A model generated the notes under the pieces. It was given only the letters and a program-made list of their open reading frames with translations. It searched no databases and was not told the DNA's origin. DNA of 39,766 nt from Thermodesulfobacteriota bacterium (GTDB taxonomy: Bacteria; Thermosulfidibacterota; Thermosulfidibacteria; Thermosulfidibacterales; B14-G1): assembly GCA_024274915.1 (NCBI GenBank), contig JAJSAC010000028.1, positions 1 through 39,766 of the forward strand, read 5' to 3'. A program made the translations under genes and the position numbers. Below, one piece after another: positions 33,385 to 39,766 of the stretch (positions are counted from its first letter, which is position 1; the number at the start of each line of letters is the position of its first letter).

Positions 33385-34389
33385 TTAAATCCCCCCAAAA
33401 AGGATCATCACTCCACCCGTGGCCAGGATGTTCACAAGGGCCAGGGGCAAGAGGTACTTCCAAGAAAAGACCATGAGCTGATCATAACGAAACCTAGGAT
33501 AAGTCCAGCGGAGCCAGAGGAGGAAGAAGAAGACGGCAACGAGCTTTACAACAAACCAGATGGGACCCGGTATCCAGGAGAGAAAGGAGACAGGGCTGTA
33601 CCATCCACCCAAGAACAGGCATACGGCCACCGCCGAGGTGACCGTCATGTTGGCATACTCCCCCAGGAAGAACATGGCAAACTTCATGGAGCTGTATTCA
33701 GTATGGTATCCACCCACCAACTCCGACTCAGCCTCGGGCAGGTCAAAGGGAAGACGGTTCAGCTCAGCAGTGGCAGCGATCATATAAATGATGAAGGCCA
33801 AGGGCTGATAAACCACCATCCACATGCTCTTTTGGTAGTGAACGATATCCACCAGGCTGAAGGAGCCCACCACCATGATGACTCCCATAATGGAGAGACC
33901 CAGGATAAGCTCATAACTGATAAACTGAGCGGCAGATCTCAGCCCCCCCAGAAGGGGATACTTGGAGTTGGAAGACCACCCGCCAAATACGATGGCATAA
34001 ACAGAGAAGGAAGAAACGGCCAATAGATACAAGAGGGCCACGTTGATATCGGTGACCACCAGGTCGATCTTCCTGCCGAAGAGGGTGATACTCTCCCCGA
34101 AAGGGATAACCCCAATGGCCAGGATCGCTGGAACAATGGCTATCATGGGGGCCAGATAGTAGAGAATCTTGTCTGACTCCGCAGCTACAATATCCTCTTT
34201 GAAAAAGAGCTTGAGACCGTCAGCTAGAGGCTGTAGTAGACCATGAGGCCCACAGTGATAAGGACCCAACCTATCCTGGATGTGTCCAGACACCTTCCTC
34301 TCCGCCAGCGTGCCGTAGGCCACAAAGAGCATGAGGACCGCAAAGAGAATCAACAGCTTTACTGCCACTACAATAATGGCCACTATCAT
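33385..34389 (-). CDS. nuoH: NADH-quinone oxidoreductase subunit H
   Basis: A 334-residue membrane subunit with eight helices that forms much of the quinone chamber. Typical segments are QDRLGPYHCGPHGLLQPLAD, LKLFFKED and NRLPFDLPEAESELVGGYH, which holds the conserved acidic loop. It lies between nuoG and nuoI with a 3-bp gap to each. The length is normal. Confidence 0.96.
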   Translation of the reverse strand: MIVAIIVVAVKLLILFAVLMLFVAYGTLAERKVSGHIQDRLGPYHCGPHGLLQPLADGLKLFFKEDIVAAESDKILYYLAPMIAIVPAILAIGVIPFGESITLFGRKIDLVVTDINVALLYLLAVSSFSVYAIVFGGWSSNSKYPLLGGLRSAAQFISYELILGLSIMGVIMVVGSFSLVDIVHYQKSMWMVVYQPLAFIIYMIAATAELNRLPFDLPEAESELVGGYHTEYSSMKFAMFFLGEYANMTVTSAVAVCLFLGGWYSPVSFLSWIPGPIWFVVKLVAVFFFLLWLRWTYPRFRYDQLMVFSWKYLLPLALVNILATGGVMILFGGI

Positions 34390-34392
34390 GGC

Positions 34393-36687
34393 TCACTCCT
34401 TGGCAGCTCTCAGTTCTATCCCCCTATACCAAAGGCCCTTCAGCGCTCTGGTGATGGGGAAGTCAGAGAAGCCCCTAGAGACTATGGCCCCTCCCCTGGG
34501 CACCTCATCCCTGAAGAAGAGCTTCATACGGAACTGATTTCCGTCCACCTCCATGATGACTATATCACCGTTCTTGAAGCCCAGCTCGTCCCCGTATTCC
34601 GGATTGAGGGTCACGTATGGCTCAGGGACAAGTTGAACAAAAGCGTTGCAGAAATCGGTTCTCATCCCTGCCCTGTAGAAGGGATACTCAAAGAGAGCGG
34701 GGATATCCCCTTTCAGGTGGGCAGCCTTTACACCACCAAGGGTGGAGGGTGCCTCCACCACCTGAGAGAGCCTTTCTCTCACCAGGGGGGTGACATCCTC
34801 TACGGTTCCAAAGTCTCCCAGAGGCCTTCCCCACTTCCTGGAGAGACCCAAAGCCACCTGCCACAGGGGCATAGATTCGTCCTTTGGCTTAAAGGCCCTG
34901 TTCCTCTTCTTGGCCTCCCAGAACATGTTAACCACGGTGCCGCCATCTTCAGCAAAGCTGGTAGCTGGGAGATAACAGTCAGAGTAGGCCACTGTCTCGG
35001 TGAAGAACATGTCGTGAACCACCAAAAAGTCCAGATTGGAGAGGGCCTCCTTCACCAAGGTACCATTGGGATAGTCCCTGAAGAGGTCCATAGAAGAGAC
35101 AAAGAGACCCTTTATCTCTCCAGAGACACACTTATTGAGGATGTCCTCAACGCTCTCCCCTCCTGGAGACCAGAAGCCCATCTGGAAGGCCCCTTTGGAG
35201 TTGCTCCCCCAGTCCAGGAAGAGAGGCGTAATCCCCAGCCTTTCGCCCACCCCCTTGAGAAGGACCCTCCCCTCAGGGGTGAGCCGGCTTCCGCCAATGA
35301 TAAGGGGTTTCTTCTCCTGCAGGCCCTGAGCCATTGCCTTCAGGGTATCCTCAGAAACTTCGGTGCCCTCCAGAAGAGACGCGTAATCTTTGCCCCCCAA
35401 GACCGACGCCAGGGCCTCTAACACTTTCTCTTCCTTTCCAGGAAGGGGATTGGCGTGTTCAGCGGCAAACTTAAAGAGGAAAGAATCGCCGGTGACTATA
35501 AGATAAAGGGATGCTCTTCCCTCCTTGCAACCCTTAGCCACGCTCAAGGCCAGGACGGGGTGGTGGACACTCAGGTCCTCTCCCACCACCAGATAGGCTT
35601 CGGCCTTCTCCACGCCTTCCAGAGAGTCTACGGCAGGCCTCTCAGGATAGGTGTTGCCCCCGTAGAGGCGGTAATCCAGATAGTCACTGCCCACCACCTC
35701 CTTCATGAAGCTACCCATGAGGAGATAGTCCTCACAAGTGAGGTGGGGGGAGACCAGAGCAGCCACTTTCCCGCCACTTTCCACCAATCCTTTCAGCCTT
35801 CCGGCCACAAACTCCAGGGCCTCATCCGTGGTGACCCCCCTCAATCTGTTGCCTTCCCTCCTGAGGGGAACAGTGATCCTCTCTGAATGGTTCACATACT
35901 CAAAACCGTACCCTCCCTTGTCACAGATCCAGGGGGAAGGATAACCCCTCCTATGGAGGACCTTCAGGAGCTGACCATCCCTTTCACCCAGGTCCAGCCA
36001 GCAACCCACCTCACAATGAGCACAGACACTGTTGGTAAAGTCCAGCTTCCAGATCCTGGTCTTATAGCGATAAATGTTGGAGGTGATGGCACCCACGGGG
36101 CACAAAGCCTCCATATTGAACGTATACTTCTGGGCAAACACGTCCCTCTCATAGGGCCCCACGATGGTCCTGTAACCCCTCTCGTAAACGCCCCAGTCTG
36201 TACCCCCCATCGCTTCGTCGCTGAACCTCACACACCGCCTGCACAGTACGCACCTGTTCATCTGATGGACTATGAGAGGACCCAGATAACGGGTGGGATA
36301 CTTGAAAGGCTCATCGTAGAGGCGCTTCCTGGGCTCCCCAAACTTGAAAACGAAGTTCTGAAGCTCACACTCCCCGGCCTCATCACAAATGGGACACTCC
36401 AAGGGGTGATTCACCAGGACGAACTCCAACAGCCACTCCCTGGCATCCTTCACCCGATCGCTGTTGGTATAAATCTCCCATCCATCCTGGACCTCTGTAA
36501 TACATGCCGGGAGAAGGCGAGGCATCCCTTCCACCTCCACCAGACACATCCTACAGATGCCCGCTGGCTTCAAATAGGGATGATAACAAAAGACCGGGAT
36601 CTCCACGCCAACCCGCTGTGCAGCGTTCAGGATGGTTGTCCCTGGGGGAACCTCGATCTCTATTCCGTCAATAACCACTTTGGGCAT
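34393..36687 (-). CDS. nuoG: NADH-quinone oxidoreductase subunit G
   Basis: A 764-residue Fe-S subunit. Ligands for the 2Fe-2S cluster N1b are C34, C45, C48, C62. N5 uses H94, C98, C101, C107. N4 uses C146, C149, C152, C196. N7 uses C222, C225, C229, C255. All are present, including the optional N7. A molybdopterin-oxidoreductase-like domain follows to about 700, without visible cofactor-binding Cys. It starts 16 bp after nuoD with no nuoE or nuoF between them, which is the reverse of the usual order (D-E-F-G), so its electron donor must be encoded elsewhere or differ. Confidence 0.95.
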   Translation of the reverse strand: MPKVVIDGIEIEVPPGTTILNAAQRVGVEIPVFCYHPYLKPAGICRMCLVEVEGMPRLLPACITEVQDGWEIYTNSDRVKDAREWLLEFVLVNHPLECPICDEAGECELQNFVFKFGEPRKRLYDEPFKYPTRYLGPLIVHQMNRCVLCRRCVRFSDEAMGGTDWGVYERGYRTIVGPYERDVFAQKYTFNMEALCPVGAITSNIYRYKTRIWKLDFTNSVCAHCEVGCWLDLGERDGQLLKVLHRRGYPSPWICDKGGYGFEYVNHSERITVPLRREGNRLRGVTTDEALEFVAGRLKGLVESGGKVAALVSPHLTCEDYLLMGSFMKEVVGSDYLDYRLYGGNTYPERPAVDSLEGVEKAEAYLVVGEDLSVHHPVLALSVAKGCKEGRASLYLIVTGDSFLFKFAAEHANPLPGKEEKVLEALASVLGGKDYASLLEGTEVSEDTLKAMAQGLQEKKPLIIGGSRLTPEGRVLLKGVGERLGITPLFLDWGSNSKGAFQMGFWSPGGESVEDILNKCVSGEIKGLFVSSMDLFRDYPNGTLVKEALSNLDFLVVHDMFFTETVAYSDCYLPATSFAEDGGTVVNMFWEAKKRNRAFKPKDESMPLWQVALGLSRKWGRPLGDFGTVEDVTPLVRERLSQVVEAPSTLGGVKAAHLKGDIPALFEYPFYRAGMRTDFCNAFVQLVPEPYVTLNPEYGDELGFKNGDIVIMEVDGNQFRMKLFFRDEVPRGGAIVSRGFSDFPITRALKGLWYRGIELRAAKE

Positions 36688-36703
36688 CTCGAAAACCTCC
36701 CCT

Positions 36704-37903
36704 TTACTTGTCTACGTCACCAAGAACAATGTCCAAGGTGCCTATAATGGCCACCAAGTCTGCCACTTTGTGTCCCCTAGAGAGCAGAGGCAAGGTCTGA
36801 AGGTTCATGAGAGAGGGAAGCCTTATTCTCAATCGGTAAGGCTTGGGACTACCGTCACACACAATGTAAAACCCCAGCTCACCCTTGGGAGCCTCTATAG
36901 ACTGATAGACCTCCCCTTTGGGAGGATGGAACCCCTCCACCACCAGCTTGAACTGATGGATGAGGGCCGCTATGTCTCTGTGTTCACCCCTCACCCAGTC
37001 GGGATCGGGGAAGTAGAGTTTGCCCTCCATGGCGTGGATGGGGCCATCGGGCAGCTTTTCCAGGGCCTGGAGGATGATGCGGCGGCTCTGGCGCATCTCC
37101 TCCATCCTCACCAAATACCTATCATAGACGTCTCCATTCCTGCCCGTCGGTATATCAAACTCAAACTCGCCGTATCCTGAGTAGGGGTAGGCCTTTCTGA
37201 TGTCCCACTCCACCCCGGAGCCCCTGAGCATGGGGCCTGTAGCCCCCAGGGCGATAGCATCCTCTCTGCTCAAAACCCCCAGGCCCTCCGTTCTCATCCT
37301 CCAGATCTTGTTCTTGGTGAGGAGGTTCTCATACTCCTGGATCTTGGAGGGCAAAATGTCCAAAAACTCCCTGAGTTTGGGGATGAATCCCTCAGGCAGA
37401 TCCCAGCGCACACCACCCACCACAAAATAACTCTGGTGCATCCTGACACCAGCAGCCATCTCCAAGAGCTCGTAAGTGATCTCCCTCTCCCGAAAGGTAT
37501 AGAGGAAGACGGTAACAGCCCCTATATCCATGGCGTGGCTTCCCAGCCATATGAGGTGACTGGCGATCCTGGCCAACTCTGCCAGGATCACCCTTATGTA
37601 CTTAGCCCTGGGAGGCACCTCTACACCTAAAAGCTTCTCCACGGCCAGGCAGTAGGCAAAGTTGTAAGCAGGGCATGCCAGGTAATCCAACCTGTCGATC
37701 AAGGGGCTCACCTGTTGGTAGGTCTTAGATTCGGCCAGCTTCTCGGTGCCCCTGTGAAGGTAACCAACAACGGGCCTGGCATCAACTATGGTCTCCCCTT
37801 CCAGCTCCAAGATCACCCTCAATACACCATGGGTACTAGGGTGTTGGGGACCCATGTTGAGGGTGTAAGTTCTCCTCTCCGTATGCTCTGCCACCGTCTT
37901 CAT
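36704..37903 (-). CDS. nuoD: NADH-quinone oxidoreductase subunit D
   Basis: A 399-residue 49-kDa-type subunit forming the quinone-binding site with NuoB. MGPQHPSTHGVLRVILELEGE and GYLHRGTEKLAE carry the conserved His residues of the quinone pocket. The C-terminus (GHKVADLVAIIGTLDIVLGDVDK) matches the family end (usually ending GEVDR). It is separate from nuoC, not fused as in E. coli. It starts 3 bp after nuoC. Confidence 0.96.
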   Translation of the reverse strand: MKTVAEHTERRTYTLNMGPQHPSTHGVLRVILELEGETIVDARPVVGYLHRGTEKLAESKTYQQVSPLIDRLDYLACPAYNFAYCLAVEKLLGVEVPPRAKYIRVILAELARIASHLIWLGSHAMDIGAVTVFLYTFREREITYELLEMAAGVRMHQSYFVVGGVRWDLPEGFIPKLREFLDILPSKIQEYENLLTKNKIWRMRTEGLGVLSREDAIALGATGPMLRGSGVEWDIRKAYPYSGYGEFEFDIPTGRNGDVYDRYLVRMEEMRQSRRIILQALEKLPDGPIHAMEGKLYFPDPDWVRGEHRDIAALIHQFKLVVEGFHPPKGEVYQSIEAPKGELGFYIVCDGSPKPYRLRIRLPSLMNLQTLPLLSRGHKVADLVAIIGTLDIVLGDVDK

Positions 37904-37906
37904 CCT

Positions 37907-38374
37907 TCACTCCTCAAAATCATAGCCTTCAGTGGGATAATCCTTTCTTAGAGGGTAACCGGGGAAGTCGTCCGCCAGATAGAGACGGGTGAGATCAGGA
38001 TGGCCCTCAAACTCAATGCCGAACATGTCGTAGGCCTCCCTTTCCATCCAATTGGCGCCGGGCCAAACACCGCAGGCCGTGGGTATCCCTTCTCCATCTT
38101 TAAGTCCCACCTTCACCCTCAACTGGGCCCTGGTGGTCATATTCCTGAGATGATAGACTACATAGAAGCGGGGCTCTTGATCCACACCCATGTCCACACC
38201 ACACAGATCCACCAGACAGTCGAAACCGAATTCCCCCTTCAGCACCTCCAGGGCCCCCGGCAGGGAAGACTTATCCAGCAACAGGGTATATTCCCCCCTG
38301 AACTCAAAGTCCTCCAGCACCGACCCTCCTAACCTCTCCTTCACTTTTTCCAGCCAGTCACCCATGGCCACCAT
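37907..38374 (-). CDS. nuoC: NADH-quinone oxidoreductase subunit C
   Basis: A 155-residue 30-kDa-type subunit of the peripheral arm. WMEREAYDMFGIEFEGHPDL and DDFPGYPLRKDYPTEG are the family signature. It is a stand-alone gene. ATG at 38374 is used, and a second ATG three codons later (MGDWLEKV) is also possible because the ribosome site is weak. It lies 8 bp after nuoB. Confidence 0.95.
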   Translation of the reverse strand: MVAMGDWLEKVKERLGGSVLEDFEFRGEYTLLLDKSSLPGALEVLKGEFGFDCLVDLCGVDMGVDQEPRFYVVYHLRNMTTRAQLRVKVGLKDGEGIPTACGVWPGANWMEREAYDMFGIEFEGHPDLTRLYLADDFPGYPLRKDYPTEGYDFEE

Positions 38375-38382
38375 CCCGCTTC

Positions 38383-38934
38383 TTATATCTTGTTGTTGAA
38401 GGATTCTTTCTCTATCTGCTTCTGGAGCATTAGAACGGCCTGAAGCAATGCCTCAGGCCTGGGAGGGCATCCTGGGACGTAATAGTCCACAGGGACGAGC
38501 TTATCCACCCCCTGAACCACGGCATAGCTCCTGTAGATCCCCCCTCCAATGGCACAGGCGCCCATGGCGATGACCCACTTGGGCTCCGGCATCTGGTCGT
38601 ACACCCGCTTGAGCACAGGAGCCATCTTCTTGGTGAGGGTACCTGCCACAATGAGGAGATCGGCCTGCCTGGGAGAAGGCCTAAAGACCTCAGCCCCGAA
38701 ACGGGCCATGTCGTAGTGAGAAGCAGCCGTGGCCATCATCTCAATAGCACAACAGGCCAATCCAAAGGTACAGGGCCAGATAGACCACTTCCTAGCCCAG
38801 TTCACCATCTTATTCAGGGTGGTCAGAAGGACCCCTCCCCTCTCCAACATCTCCAGTTCCTCAGGGGTCACCTCCTCTGGCGTGACCAGCCTGGGAATCT
38901 CAATCTCTGTTATGGGTGTCCTCTTCACTCCCAT
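38383..38934 (-). CDS. nuoB: NADH-quinone oxidoreductase subunit B
   Basis: A 183-residue subunit carrying the terminal 4Fe-4S cluster N2. Ligands are C61 and C62 ([13 protein letters not shown]), C127 (GACAIGGG) and C156 ([11 protein letters not shown]). ATG at 38934 is chosen because AAGGGGGG lies just ahead. The upstream in-frame ATG at 38955 has no ribosome site. The gene overlaps the end of nuoA by 10 bp, so the two are coupled. Confidence 0.96.
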   Translation of the reverse strand: MGVKRTPITEIEIPRLVTPEEVTPEELEMLERGGVLLTTLNKMVNWARKWSIWPCTFGLACCAIEMMATAASHYDMARFGAEVFRPSPRQADLLIVAGTLTKKMAPVLKRVYDQMPEPKWVIAMGACAIGGGIYRSYAVVQGVDKLVPVDYYVPGCPPRPEALLQAVLMLQKQIEKESFNNKI

Positions 38935-39281
38935 TCCAGGGCCCCCCTTCCCCATACATAGATAAAGATGGCCAAGAACACGGCAATGAAGACCACCATC
39001 TCCAAAAGGCCAAATAGGCCCAACTTCTTAAAGTAGACCGCCCAAGGATAAGTGAAGACCACCTCGATATCGAAGATGAGGAAGAGCAGAGCAACCACGT
39101 AGTAATGGACGAAAAAGGGCATTCTGGCATCTCCCACAGGGTCCACACCACACTCATAGGGAGAGAGTTTTATGGGGTCGGGTTTCTTGGGACCCAGAAG
39201 GGTAGACATGAGCACCGCTACAACCCCAAAACCCACGGCCAACAGCAGGACCAATATCAGTGGCCAATACGCATCTTTCAT
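38925..39281 (-). CDS. nuoA: NADH-quinone oxidoreductase subunit A
   Basis: A 118-residue membrane subunit with three helices. [21 protein letters not shown] contains the conserved Cys loop near the quinone site, and [15 protein letters not shown] holds the acidic helix residues. ATG at 39281 has AGGAGGTGT ahead. It begins the operon, with a promoter at 39307-39336. Confidence 0.96.
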   Translation of the reverse strand: MKDAYWPLILVLLLAVGFGVVAVLMSTLLGPKKPDPIKLSPYECGVDPVGDARMPFFVHYYVVALLFLIFDIEVVFTYPWAVYFKKLGLFGLLEMVVFIAVFLAIFIYVWGRGALEWE

Positions 39282-39306
39282 TGGACACCTCCTGAAACCC
39301 TCGGGC

Positions 39307-39336
39307 TACATACCACCCACATCTGAAGCCTGTCAA
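39307..39336 (-). promoter_or_regulatory. Candidate promoter of the nuo operon
   Basis: A perfect TTGACA (39336-39331) and TATGTA (39312-39307) are 18 bp apart on the minus strand, 26 bp before nuoA. An A/T-rich stretch (39340-39360) just upstream could act as an UP element. Read-through from the upstream flavoprotein gene is also possible, since no terminator is seen. Confidence 0.5.
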
Positions 39337-39422
39337 TAGAGAAAATTTGTTTTTTCACAATATCCCCCTACCTGCCCTTCAACAGCATCTCTCTTCGAAA
39401 CGGTCTTTTGGCCCCTCTCCCT

Positions 39423-39766
39423 TCATACCTCCACTTTTTCCACCTTCTTTCTCATCTCCTCTTCCTCTTCTTCCTCCACCTCTTCAGGAGGCCTATCACA
39501 GTGGAGACAACGCCTGGCCTCCTCCACAGCCTGGTCGAAGGTGAGCCCCATGTTCACCTCGACAGAGCCTTTCCGCTCCTCCAAGGGGAGAAGGTTAGGC
39601 TTGGTCTTGGTAATGGTGACCAGATAGGCATCCTCGTCATAGGTGGTCTCCACCACCTGCCTTTCAGGGAAGGGCAGCTTACCCTCATAACCAAAGTACC
39701 TGTCTATCTCCATGGCGGCTATACGACCGTGGGCCACGGCTTCCACCACCGTGGCGGGGTTGACGG
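39423..39766 (-). CDS. C-terminal part of a GltD-like FAD/NAD(P)-dependent oxidoreductase (cut by window edge)
   Basis: About 114 residues, open to the window edge. NPATVVEAVAHGRIAAMEIDRYFG is the final glycine-rich segment of the FAD domain of glutamate-synthase small-subunit-like proteins (GltD, NfnB, SfrB and related). It is followed by LTFDQAVEEARRCLHCD, common in this group, and a long acidic tail (EEVEEEEEEEMRKKVEKVEV). Such proteins, alone or fused to NuoF-like domains, feed NAD(P)H electrons into partner enzymes. Given the missing nuoE and nuoF, it may belong to the electron-input module. The N-terminus and any fusion lie outside the window. Confidence 0.75.
   Translation of the reverse strand, partial: VNPATVVEAVAHGRIAAMEIDRYFGYEGKLPFPERQVVETTYDEDAYLVTITKTKPNLLPLEERKGSVEVNMGLTFDQAVEEARRCLHCDRPPEEVEEEEEEEMRKKVEKVEV

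Noticed and set aside
36704-36704. nuoE/nuoF remnants hidden between nuoD and nuoG
   Set aside because: Only 16 bp lie between the two genes and they contain just the nuoG ribosome site.

Overview
The window reads as one stretch of a Gram-negative bacterial chromosome. BamD, RseP, a LOS-core-type glycosyltransferase and MurJ point to an outer membrane. The combination of two DUF507 genes, a DUF512 radical SAM protein, a radical SAM/DUF2344 fusion, an orphan MEMO-like protein and a compact nuo cluster is most typical of Desulfobacterota (old Deltaproteobacteria) and neighbouring anaerobic or thermophilic lineages. Frequent AGG/AGA Arg and ATA Ile codons would suit a thermophile. The lineage call is inference only. 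Gene packing is tight, with many ATGA or TGATG overlaps. I see no tRNA, rRNA or CRISPR array.

Layout. (1) 1-831 is non-coding or decayed: the possible 3' end of a broken gene, a 210-bp block of stacked inverted repeats, and a tandem 23-bp repeat resembling an IS21-family end. (2) 761-4293 (+) is a copper-type resistance operon: MerR regulator with its own dyad operator, membrane-anchored YHS protein, YHS/His-rich Cu(I) P1B-ATPase and a SHOCT mini-membrane protein. (3) 4357-7713 (-) holds an M29 aminopeptidase, a small DUF59-like protein and a lower-GC Zn/Cd-type P1B-ATPase. (4) 7836-11377 (-) carries rseP and a fused radical SAM/DUF2344 protein. (5) 11465-12100 (-) has two cold-shock genes sharing a 117-bp identical block. 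(6) 12583-14221 (+) has a glycosyltransferase and an IclR regulator. (7) 14218-17114 (-) is rdgB, a small secreted protein, pgsA and the DUF512 radical SAM gene. (8) 17255-19927 (+) is DUF507-DUF507-bamD-cvpA-MEMO. (9) 19924-21322 (-) is an M23 envelope peptidase and a HAD phosphatase. (10) 21445-23896 (+) is a PAP2 lipid enzyme and murJ. (11) 23843-27098 (-) is a GAF histidine kinase followed by a second kinase-like protein with a degraded ATP-binding domain. (12) 27195-39281 (-) is a complex I operon, nuoABCDGHIJKLMN, without nuoE or nuoF between nuoD and nuoG, preceded by the 3' end of a GltD-like flavoprotein gene cut by the window edge.

How the parts work together. The copper operon gives sensing, metal hand-over (YHS) and export. 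The centre of the window is largely envelope biogenesis (RseP, PgsA, BamD, CvpA, M23, PAP2, MurJ). The nuo operon supplies the membrane arm and quinone-reducing module of complex I, with the electron-input module not visible here. The items most worth follow-up are the E/F-less nuo operon next to a GltD-like gene, the active/degenerate histidine-kinase pair, and the structured block at 195-405.
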